Notes under the pieces: generated by a model | Seen by the model: the letters and a program-made list of their open reading frames with translations, nothing else | Database searches by the model: none | What the model was told of the DNA's origin: nothing | Translations under genes and position numbers: made by a program | Source: Hoplostethus atlanticus | Taxonomy: Eukaryota > Chordata > Actinopteri > Trachichthyiformes > Trachichthyidae | Reading direction: 5' to 3' | DNA length: 64,000 nucleotides | Assembly (NCBI GenBank): GCA_034670405.1 | Contig: JAXDDX010000090.1 | Coordinates: 1,576,501-1,640,500 of the forward strand | In this document: piece after piece, positions 41,401 through 53,400 of the stretch | How the letters are laid out: every line of letters begins with the position of its first letter | Position numbering within the stretch: position 1 is the stretch's first letter

Positions 41401-44400
41401 GAAAAGTATACTTTGTTGCATTTCTGTATTTGGTTCATTTAGGTTCATACTTCCTAACAAGTGAGCCGGGGCTTGTGAACAAAAAAACACATGGACTTAC
41501 AAGTAACTTGTTTATCAGACAGAGTTTTGGTAACCTGTGTTCAGGAGGAATCAAACAAATCCGGTTCCAGACGATGTAACTTTCGCTAAACACAAAGGAC
41601 GTGTCTGTGCTCTTTGTTGTAATTTACCATCTCTGGTCTTCATACCAGGTAAGAACACGTGAAAGAATAGCTGAAAATGATTCCAGTCCAGCATTAGTAT
41701 CAGTCCAGAACATGCTCCAAACACACATATCTTGAGCCAATAATGATGACATTCTTACACTGATGTGTTTATCTCTTTTTACAAAAAAGGTTTTGATGAA
41801 ATTACTGAAAAATGTTACCCATTACCACTGAAAAATCAGTCCAAGAAGGCCCCCCACAGAAATAAGTGAATTTCTTACCCTGTCTCAATTATACATGGCA
41901 GGGGGTGGGACTGAGACAGCTCTGTGCCTCTTTGAACTGAAACACAAGTCGTGGAGATGGACTGAGGGGGGATCGCATGTCAGTGGTGGAGAAGCTACTG
42001 TGCCTCGATGTCCCTGGGCTGAGACTGATTTATGAGCAGGCGGAATACCGTGTACTTAAGCAGCGGAATGAATGGCAGGTCAGACACTGGACGTAGCACC
42101 TGTGGCAGTGCCACTCTCAAAAGCAGCACCCACAGACTTCCCTCTACACTTCAGATTGTGTACACATCCCAGCATGCTTGGTAGATTCCTCCCAGATTCC
42201 TAAGAGGCATGTTAAATAATGAGAGAAAGGTCACGGTAAACTCTTCCAGTGCAGCGTAAACGTGGCACGCTAAACAAAAACGATGTTGGTGGACGGCTCG
42301 GTCGGAATGCTAACACAGTCGGACCAGTGCCTGTGAATTTTCTGTGGGTGTATCTTCCCTTGAGAGTTAAAGTGAGCAGGAAATATTAGGTCTTACAATC
42401 AGCTGACCTGTGGATGGAGTAAATGACTCACCATCAGCCTAAACTCTGAGAATTCATAGCTGAGAGTCTCTCGGGTCAGCCTGAAGCTTTCCCAAACTAC
42501 TGACACCTTGCATGTTTGTGGACATGAGTGGAATATCTGAGGAAGCCTGTCAATGAACAAATGAGAAAAATGAAACTAAGTTTAGTCAATTGACCACGGT
42601 GGCAAGTGGAATTTCACCAGATGCAATAATTTCTTAGTATCCAAGTTCATTTTTAAAATAGAAAAGATGGACTGAAGACAAGCTGGCTGCATGCCAAATT
42701 GTCTAGTAGAATTGTTAGACTTACCAGCCAAAGCCAAAATGTATTAGCCAAAATGTACCATTGTTCCTAGAGCTCATGTTTGCTGATATTTAAAGATTCT
42801 TGGTTCTATAAAGGATGGCTCATGCGTCATTGAAAATTATGTTAATAGTCTAGGCCAAAATGTGCCAAATGCTAATACTCATCTGTATACTGATGATGTG
42901 TTCATTTATTGTTGTGTTGTATGCTGTAGATAATCTCCGGCCTGCTGTACAAGCTATTTGATGTCACTCTAAACTTAAAACCAAACTAATGTTTCTAAAC
43001 TCAAAAAATAGGCCAAAAAAATCTTCTTACAATGGAAGGCAAGGTTATCGAGTCTGTTGAATCTTTCAACTGATGGCTGCCTTTTGTTCGGGCCACATAT
43101 TTATCACCTTGCTAAAACATTAAAGATGAAACTGGGATTTTATTTAACGACAAATCCTGCTTTTCTTTTGCACCTAACTGGCATAGGCGCGAGAAGATGT
43201 TTTGAGCTCAGGGTGCTGAAATTCGAAACGACAAATAGTTTGCGCTGGTAAAGCGATGACGTAATGTTTATGAACAGAATGTGCTTTGGAGACAACAACA
43301 CCAATTCATTTCTCACATAAATAACGTTACAACAATACAATATGTAAAAAAAAAAAAAAAATTTAAACTATTTTGAGGTGATAATAATCGTGGATTAATG
43401 TCTTATCATTTTTGCTATTAATAGGCCTACGTCTTTTTGAACGGTCAGAAAACAGCGAAGATATTTTCATAATGAACACATTTTGAAAGATAGATACATC
43501 GTGTATGAAGGGGAAAAAAATCCACGTTAACACCCGTAAATTCGCCTCGAAATATGAAGTAGCCTATTTATCAAATGAAATATAAGTAGCCTATTTATTG
43601 TTCAAATGAAAGTAATAAGTAATATGTAATAAATTATTTTAAAAGTAATTTGCCCAACACTGATTCATATATTGTAGCCTACCAAATACCAATCGTTACA
43701 GAGGACGGTCAGATAAGCCATACATAGTTACATCCATCCCCACAACAACGCCTGCAAATCCTGGTTGCCAAGGTAACGAGTGACATCAAACAACAAACAT
43801 GGCGCCACACATAGGAACGGGGAGCTATTGCTCGCTACAACAGCAAGCTAACAAGCAATGTTGTTTTGAAATGACAAAATGACTTGTGCTGCGCAGCTTT
43901 GTTTATAAAAGCAACCATAGGTCTTACCATAATCGCATGGACAGTCACAAAGCTCCAAACGTGGACTTGCGCTCTGGTGTGGCGCTGATGAATCCTTTCA
44001 TCAATGTTCCGATGTCCACTTTGTCTAGTATGTCGCTATGGACATGCATCACAGCTAGATGCGTTAGTCTCTTTTGCGTCATGGTGCTCCTTAGCCAGGT
44101 CTTTAGACAACGGAGAGTAGAGAAAGATCTGTTTGTGTTTACCGGTGTCCGTTGCCGCATCAGAGAGATCTTTCTCTACTCTCCGTTGTCTAAAGACCTG
44201 GCTAAGGAGCACCATGACGCAAAAGAGACTAACGCATCTAGCTGTGATGCATGTCCATAGCGACATACTGGACAAAGTGGACATCGGAACATTGATGAAA
44301 GGATTCATCAGCGCCACACCAGAGCGAGTCTGTTCCAGTGTTCCACATCTTCAAAGAGCCCCCTTGTTTGCGGGTGTAATCCTGTGACAAATTTTCCCCA

Positions 44401-47400
44401 CCTCTTCGACTGTGGTGAGCGACTCATCCTTGGTCATGTCACCCAGCACTGTTAACTGCATGTGCAGCCTGGAACTGTCAATCTGCTGTGGAAGGTGAAG
44501 TGATGAGTTTGCCTTGAAATCTTCTTTGTCAATCCTTCCATTTGCTGCGTCAATGAGAACCCTTTCTCGCTGTGCTGCGATTTTCATTCCATCTTGATTG
44601 AATCGCCGTTCGAGTTCTGACTTAACTAGATCCAGGGCCTCGTAAAACTCACGCTTCCACTGAAGTTCATATGTTTCAGACACCAGCGCTTCTGCTTCAC
44701 TGGTGTCGCGAAAGCGAGCCGGGGTTCTGCTAACCCTAGTAGGCTGCGGCATCTTCAAGCCATTCTTGGCTGCACCGTGCCTCACTTTGGCTACGATTTC
44801 CTGGACGGAGTTGTCCTGTCTCAGTGCATTTATCCGTCCTGTTAGCACCTTCGCGCACTCCAGCGCTCCAAGTGCACCCGCATTGGCACTCTGGAGGCTT
44901 TTAGCTACCGCCTCGCACGGGCCGAATAGTGCTTCACAGCATAGCAGGCCATAATAGGTCCTCCCCTTCATTGCCTGTTTGTGCAAGCCGGCGATCTTCG
45001 CCCGTGTCTCCCCTCTAACACTCTGGTCCTCTTGGAGTGTTGTAAGTGTTTCCAAAAGTTGGCTGTAAGATGAGCAAACTCGAGAAATTGCCACCGTGCG
45101 CACACACCATCGTGTAGGACAAAGCCCCAAAATATTGCAAACGACTTCGCCACAGCCAAAAAGAGATTCATACACATTTGCGCTTTGCTGATTCTCGGAT
45201 GAGAACAGAGATGCTTTGGACAAAGTTCAGTGAATCTGCCACAAGGCGGACCTCTAGCGCTACACTTCTTACAATACGAGATCTAAAGAGTGATTACTGC
45301 AGTGTACAAATAGTGAATCTGGGCATATTTCTTTGAGCCTAGCTTGCACACCAGACAAGCGACCGCTCATGTTACTAGCGCCATCGAAACAGTAACCCTG
45401 GAGTCTTTCGATTGGAATATTCAAACGACGAAAAATATCTTTGATACACGAAAAAAGCGTTTCGGCCGTAGAGTCAGGGGCATTATAGAAACCCAAAAAT
45501 GCACTGTGCTGGTTAAGGTTCGTGTCAACATACTGCAAGTTGCATGAAAATTGCTTGTTCGTACTCACATCTGTAGTTCCGTCTGCAGTCAATCCATAAA
45601 AAGCACAATCTGAAGCTTCTGACACAATATTCCCTTGAACTGCATGAGCAAACAACTGTAAAATCTCATTTTGAATAGTATCTGACATCCAATTATCCCT
45701 TCGGAGTAGCCATTCCCTAGCTTTGGGTAGGTCATGTGTACGCTCCAGCATGAGCTGCCAAAGCACCCCATCTCTGCTACTGTGGCCTCTGAGAGGCAAT
45801 CCCTCACACCCAAGAAATGTAACTGACCTGAACAACAGTTCCAACACAGTTCTGGCTGTGCTCTGTTCCTTTGCTGCTAATTCCGACAGCAGGGCACTGA
45901 TTGGTGTTTTGCCTAGCATAGCTAGCTTTTGCATGGCATTTGTGTGGACATTTGATTTTTCATGTTCGCGAAATTTCTTGATGGCTTTGCGCCAGTTTGA
46001 AAAGCCATCTTTTATAAAGCTAGATTCAAGTCTTTCTGTGTCGATTAGTTTATTTTCCAATGCAGTTATGCAAACATAGCAGCGAACACGATCAGTGTCT
46101 TTGAGATAGTGCAGCCATTTCCACCGGTCAAACCACGCAGGATTAAATGAGCGTGTTTGTGTTTCAGTCCCAAAACGCCTCGCTGGAAAATTTAAATACT
46201 TTGGCTGGAAAGGTTCTGCGGTCGTAGCTGTGGTGCCCTTCTCGACTGGAGGAGAGAGCGGGCCTGATCCGCCCGGCGCTGTTGTGGCTGCTGGTTCTCG
46301 GCTAGCGAGCTGCTGCTGCTGCTAGCAGGTGTTGTTGAGGTGGAGGGAGGTGACAACAAAGAGGTGCTGGGAGAAGGTAGCGGCGAGGTCGTGGTGGCAC
46401 TGTCGTCGGTTAGTCGCTTTTTTGGTGGTGGTGGTGGTTGGCTGGTGGTTGTTTTAGAAAAGAAATCATTAATTCGTCTTTGACTCGACATTTTGAATTT
46501 GCTCTCACCGTATGCTAACTCTCGCGTGCGACGTTGCTAGAGATTGTTTTTTAAGCGGCGCCGCGGCGGTGACGTTGGTTGCGCTGATTGGTTGACGGGT
46601 AAGTATTAAAATAATAAAATCTACGCACAGCACCAAATATCCTTATCCTAGCACCTCGTTAAACACTTTTCTGCAATTTTACACCATTGACACAGATGCA
46701 CGCATCAGCTTTTTCTGTCTTTATTGAAAATTATACAATACAGTATTCTGACACTAAATTTCCACTAACAACCAGAGGGGGTGCTGCAGCACCCTCAGCA
46801 CCCGTACTTCCAGTGCCTATGCTAACTGGACTACCGAGTACTTAGTATATAGAAGATTTGACTTGTCTGTCTGCAGTTTGCCTTGATGTTGCTTTCTTGA
46901 CCAGGACTCCTTGAAAAATAACATTTTGATCTCAGTGGGACTCCCTAGTTTGATTAAGTTTAAATAAAATTAACCAAAATGATTGTGCATGGTTCAAAAT
47001 TTAGGAGCTTTACGAGATAATTACTATATCATCTTTATTTAGTTGTTGCTTTTATTTTGGCACACAGTCTAATACACAGGGAATATTCAGTGGTAGTCTT
47101 CTCTATTGGCTGTCTATGCGAACTAGTGTGAGAATATGCCTAAGAGGTAAGCTTGTCAATAAAGATGACGCCCATTCATTTCTTGATTGGCAGAGTGACT
47201 GACAGCATTTATTGCAAGTCATTGGTCCCATTACTTCCACATGACACCATGAGGAATATTTGAATTACTGTGGGCCAATGTAACCCACACTAATATACTG
47301 ACAAACATAAGACTGTATTTCATCTACGATGTTTGGTAGCAGGGAGGGATAGGAGATCATTTTGGTTTGCTCTCAGATCTATTCCCGGTATCAGTTTCAG

Positions 47401-50400
47401 TACCCATCGTGGTCAACACTGGAAACATTGTGACCACTTTCTTTCCATCCTATGCCTTATCAAATCAGGTCCCTTCTTTACCTCTTTGATGGCTGACATC
47501 CTGATCTTCTCGTAGTAGTGCAGGGGGGCGTGGGGGGTGCTCATGTTGTAGCCGAATCCAGCCACGGCAACTTCATCGCAGTTATGGAGGGCCATCGTTA
47601 TGGCAACTGCCCCCAGGGTTGGAATATTCTGAAAATACAGGTAAGTGTTAAAGTGAGGCAATGAGGAGGCAACGTGGTCCTGGTTGAATCAAACTTTTAC
47701 TGATTTAGAAACCTTGTGGAGATTTCTCCACATTGAGGCCCAATCTTCTGCATCTAGGGTAACCTCTACGTCTTTTTCCCAGATCCCCTGAAGTGCACTC
47801 CATTTATTTGGGTCATTGTTCAACAATTTGTATATTCTGGAAGCAATATTCTTTTTCTCCTTTCTGTTTCAGACATTGCAGGTATAGTCACTGCCGGTCC
47901 TAAAACATTGGATAGCTGTGCTCTTATCTGCATATAAGTAAAAAATATTTTATCAGTGCTGAAATCACCCGGTCTGGTGGAAGGGGTTTCCCAGATCTAT
48001 CAATGGAAGATCAATCCTAGCAACATGAAGCAGTTAGTCACCCTCCAGGAATGCCTCCTGGATATTCAGAATTGGATGTCTCAAACCTTCTCACAACTAA
48101 ATGCAAAAAAAGTTTTTATTATTGGTCCAGACAACTACACATATCGGCCCTTTGTCCCCTAATGTCTCCCCAAGCTGCAGAAATCTGGGCGCCGTCTTTG
48201 CCAAAAAAGCTGAATCTAGACAAAACATGTCACAGCAGTCGTGCAATCCTGTTTCTTACATCTACGGAAAATTTCTAAGATCAGACCATTTCTTTCAAAC
48301 AAGAACTTGGAAATTGTCATTCATGCTTTTATCACATCTCGCCTTGACTATTGGAATTCATTGCACACCTGCCTAAGCCAGCAAAACCTTTCTAGACTGC
48401 AATTAGTCCAGAATGCTGCAGTTTGACTCCTCACAAGGACAAACCAGAGAGAACATATTATTCCTGTTTTAGCTGCCCTTCACTGACTTCCTGTTCGTTT
48501 TAGGATTGGTTTACTAATCACTTTTGGCGCCTAGCTACATTACTGAGCTTTTAACCCCTTACGAGCCAAGTCGCAGCCTGAGATCCTCCGGCAGGGGGTT
48601 CCTGGTCGCTCCTCAAGCTAAATTAAAGACTAAGGGCCAACAAGCTTTTGCCACCAGGGCTCCTAAACTCTGGAACGACCTGCCAGAGGAGATGAGACTC
48701 GCTAGGTCAGTGTCTTCTTTCAAATCTCACAAAGACACATCTTTTTAAAGGTGCTTTTACCTAATTTCATCCCATGTCTGATTTAATTCCACCTTGTGTC
48801 CTCTCTGTCCAGCTTGAATTTACTTTTCATACACTTTTATTGTCAGGTAGCTTTCTTTCCATCTCTCTCTGCTGTTCTTATTAGAGATAGCTGGACATCC
48901 AGAAATGAAGGCGTTATCAGCTCTGTGTCTTGTGAATTTGTGAGGTTTATCCACCATGCTGAAGGCGTACACACTCACTTTGACAGACAGACAGCAGCTG
49001 TCTTGTTGCCAGCAGGTTAGTGGTGAAAGGCTTCTCAGCGAAGGCCTGTGAGTGACAGCGCTAATCCTGCCAGCGGCATTTTACTGGCTGGCTGATAAGA
49101 AAGGCTAGCAAACTCCCTCCACAACCTCCACTCACCTCTATCCCACCTCTAACGCTCGATGATGTCTTCACCAAGACAGGGCATTCACAACATATTATGT
49201 ATGTCTTATGGTTGTCATTTTATTTCCTCTACTCCCCATTTTAGACTTACCAACCCACAATGTTGAAGGTAGTGCTCCGATAGTAAATATCTAACGTTAC
49301 CGGTTGGTCATCAAATTACCATCTGGCGACATAGACTGGGTGTTCAGGTTAACAACAAATTCTGAACAATGAGATAATCATCTGGTATGCTCTTGGTTTA
49401 CTAAATTACCTACTATAGATGAAGATGCAGATCAAGATAGTTTTAATCTCCCGAAATGTTTGTTATTATTGTGAATATTATGTGCATTGTGTGTGTGATT
49501 CTGTTAAGTGAAATAATTTTAAGCCAGCAAATTACAAAAAAAGAGTTCACAATAAGTTCATAATAAGAGTTTTCAAAATATCTATTTAAAAAAAACAACC
49601 TTACTGGTAAACAAGCATCGTTTTTTGGAGTAATACAAAGTACCAAAGGGAAAATAATTAGTATATTTGAGCATGAATCTGCAATGAACATACATTTGAT
49701 ATTATTTTCTAAAATGTTCTAATTTTTGTTTTTTCCAAAAGCGACACATTTTAGGCTTTTAATTTGAAAGCAAAATCATCCTATCTATCTGTGGCTTTGT
49801 TTCTGGGTCTTAGCTCAAGCTGACTTACTTAAACTAACTTCAATTAAGAGAACATTGCTAGTCTGAAGGGTTTACACCTGATTTGGCTATTTACACAGCA
49901 GCCTGGTAGTAGTTTCAAAAATATCACATGCACACAAGTAATACCTGTTTTGTTTCTGAGTTTCCAACTTAAATATCGTCCCATTCACAATAACCCAGAT
50001 GAACTCTTGTCCTGATTACGAGAAACCCAAATTTCACAGCTGGGATGTACTGACATTAGGCAAGTTGCTAATAAAGCTATAACCCCGACCATGTGTGAGA
50101 TTTGAGACCTGGTCCTATTTATAACAGTAACAGTGCTTGTTTGTCTGACTCATAATCGGGTCTGTGTAGGTGCTTGGGTACCTGGAGGATCTGCTGTGTG
50201 TTAAGACAGGCCTTCCCTAATGCAAACAGACAGGCAGGGGGGTCCGGCTACGAGTGGGGCTCCAGTCTCAGCCAGTAACTCATCGATACGTGAGAAACTA
50301 CTCACTACTTTTCATCAGCTATAATTCAGCCGCGGTTGACTGTCAGGCAATCGCACAACAGGTTTCTCACCCCTTTGCCCATCTGGCCGTTGTTGTGAGG

Positions 50401-53400
50401 CAAGCCAATCAGCTTGAAGGATGCCTCCTGGATGAAGTAGGGGTTGAGGATGCGCACGTCACTGGGCTCTCTGGGGACTTGCCTGGCCACCGACTTCCAG
50501 AAACCTTCTGTGCTGCGCTGAGAGATAAATAGGAAGGAAGTGAGAGAGCATAGTTAGTGTGAACCTCATACCCTACAAAATTCCAGGTGGATAATCAAAT
50601 GTTTTTCAATGTTTTCATGGGGTTTACACTCTCGGATGCTACTTGTTCACAATAACAAAAAAGTGAAAATTGTACTATTTGCTGTTTTGCCAAAGTTCAC
50701 TGAGTTGACAAATCAGGTTAGGTGTGAGGGAGGGTGAGGGGCAGCTCTTGAGTACTGTCAGCCAATCAGAGAATTGCTAGAAACAGCCCCATAGTAGCCT
50801 GGTGCTCTTTAGGTAGAGCCCCATCTGTCAGGATAAACCTTTGTCAACAGCCCTTCCTGCAGAATAGTACGCTTGTCCATCAAAAGAGACCAGGTCTGCT
50901 TAAAAATAATTGTCACTAGAGTGTCTGTGAAGGCTTGAACCTTTTTTTCATTCTCTCTATAATTTAAAGTAATGTGAAACTGTGAAACTTGAATTGAATG
51001 ACTACCAAGCAGCAGAGCCTAAGCACTTCAACATATTTGATCATGTCCTGTGTCACGACTACCGACTTGAGCATTCCTCAACCCAAGGCTGGCCGAGTGA
51101 GAGCTGATAAGTAAACTTTCATATATTGTGTATACGCTGCTTGCCCAAACTCGGCATCTATTGCACGCCCAACCGTCCTGGTAGGGGGATCCCTCTCTGA
51201 GTAGCCCCTCCCAAGGTTTCTCCCAATTTTCCCAGTGAGGGTTTGTGGGAGTTTTTCCTTGTCCTCTGTGAGGGTCTAAGGCTGGGGGATGTCGTGTACT
51301 AACCATTTATTATTTTCACATGTTGGGCACTGTGAAGCCCTTAGAGACTGTAACGGTGATTAAGGGCTATACAAATAAATGTGATTTGATTTGATTTGAT
51401 TTGATTTGATGCAAAACAGTTGGTCGGTGAATTTAATGGAAGTCACCTGTGCAAATAAATGCTTTGAGCGGCTTTTCGTGGACCTACCCAAACATGACCC
51501 ATCTCTCTCCTACTTGAATACAAAATATGTTTCTGTCGCAACATGATAGTGAGGGACACTGAAACTCTAGGGCATATATAAAAAATTCCCAGATAACCAA
51601 CGGTGTGATAATGTAAACGGGCGAGAACAGTTGTGGCAACGTTACAACCTAAGCTGTCACAACCGGAATTCCAGGATACGTCACTCCGACGTAACTTGGT
51701 AATGTTGTCAGTTGGTAATCTGCATGTTGTGTAATATGAGTTTGTATGAAGACATATTCAATTATTGAAACTAAACCAAAATGAATCACCTGTGGTAGAA
51801 TTATGCATTGATGTGTAACTTCGCGGTCAAGCAACCTCATATAGACAGAATGAGACCAGATGATCAGATATTTCCTTCACATTAAAAGCCTAGAATTTGT
51901 CACTTTCGGGAGAAAAAAATACCAGTTTATTGAAGATTCCTCCTCAAATATACTGGTACTTGGTACTTTGTATTACTTAAAAACACAACATATGTTCATC
52001 TATTCTTTAACTCTGTGTACCATCCATTCACTCAAGCTGCTCTTCCCAGTCTTACTTACTTGTATATACTATGTAAACATGCCATCCATCCACTATACAT
52101 CCACTATACATCCTGGGCGGCTGTGGCTCAGGGGGTAGAGCGGGTCGTCCGCTAATCAGAAGATCGGCGGTTCGATCCCAGGCTCCTCCAGTCCACATGT
52201 CGAAGTGTCCTTGGGCAAGACACTGAACCCCAAATTGCTCCCGAAGCTGCGCCTTCGGTGTGTGAATGTGTATGAATGGTTAGATTCCCCTGATGTGCAG
52301 GTTGGCACCTTACATGGTAGCCCCCTGCCATCAGTGTATGAATGTGTGTGAATGGGGTGAATGTGAATGTAGTGTAAAGCGCTTTGAGTGGTCGGAAAAG
52401 ACTAGAAAAGCGCTATATAAGGCACCTTACATGGTAGCCCCCTGCCATCAGTGTATGAATGTGTGTGAATGGGGTGAATGTGAATGTAGTGTAAAGCGCT
52501 TTGAGTGGTCGGAAAAGATCCTGGTTCTATGTCACCTAGTTTGTCTGTATTGTAGTATTATTTTGTAAATTCTGTTTTTTATGATACTGTTATGCTTCTG
52601 CAACCCCAGAATTTCCCCCAGGGATCAATAAAGTATATATCTATCTATCTTATCTATCTATCTGGGCTTTATTTGAAAACTGCGAGCAGAACTTCTATTT
52701 CTTATAGTTTTCTGTGCTTGACACTAGTACAGTAGGCTAGACTATTGTAATGGTCTTCTTTCAGGTCTCCCTAAAAAGGCACTGAGACAGCTACAGCTCA
52801 TTCAGAACGCTGCCTGCGAGAGTACTAACAAAGACGAAAAAGTTTGACCACATCACGCCAATTCTCAGTTCCCTGCATTGGCTTCCAGTGTGTCAGAGAA
52901 TTGACTTTAAAATATTGTTACTCGTCTACAAGTCACTAAATGGTCTAGGCCCAAAATACATCGCTGACATGCTCACCCAATATGAACCCTCCAGACCCCT
53001 CAGGTCATCTGGGACAGGTCTGCTAACTGTTCCCAGAGTTAAAACCAAACAGGGCGAAGCAGTGTTTAGTTACCATGCAACAAATACACGGAACAAACTT
53101 CCAGAAGAACTGAGACTTGCTCCCACAATAACTACTTTTAAGTCCAGACTAAAAACGCTTCTGTACACCACCGCTTTCTGCTGAACTGTAAACTTGCACT
53201 ACGACTTTTATTCCTTTTGCACTGTGATTTCATTTTTTATTTTTTTATTTTTTTAATTTTTTTAATTTTTTTTAATTTTTAAATGTCTTTATAAATGTCT
53301 TTTAATGCCTCATGTAAAGCACTTTGAACTGACACCGGCTGCGGCCAGTTAAGGCTAATTGGACAACCACAGCCTGGACCTGATTTGTGTCTTTGTCTTT

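Larger units (their letters stand above)
43182..46821 (-). mobile_element. 3.64-kb hAT transposon (TTF-zinc-finger type) with perfect 8-bp target duplication
   Basis: The ends are CATAGGCGC at left and GCCTATG (complement of CATAGGCAC with GTGC) at right, followed inward on the right by GGGTGCTGAGGGTGCTGCAG. CTAACTGG is duplicated on both sides (43174-43181 and 46822-46829). The interior carries a minus-strand transposase relic of the TTF-zinc-finger/DUF4371 hAT group. Insertion was into an older LINE inside a st3gal3 intron. The intact duplication argues for moderate age, yet the coding region is broken, so the copy may have arrived already defective. Confidence 0.92.

Noticed and set aside
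44133-44387. Plus-strand 84-residue open frame as a separate gene
   Set aside because: It is the inverted copy of the hAT dimerisation segment, not an independent gene.
52112-52185. tRNA gene
   Set aside because: A and B boxes are present, but the stems do not pair as a tRNA and a SINE body follows directly.
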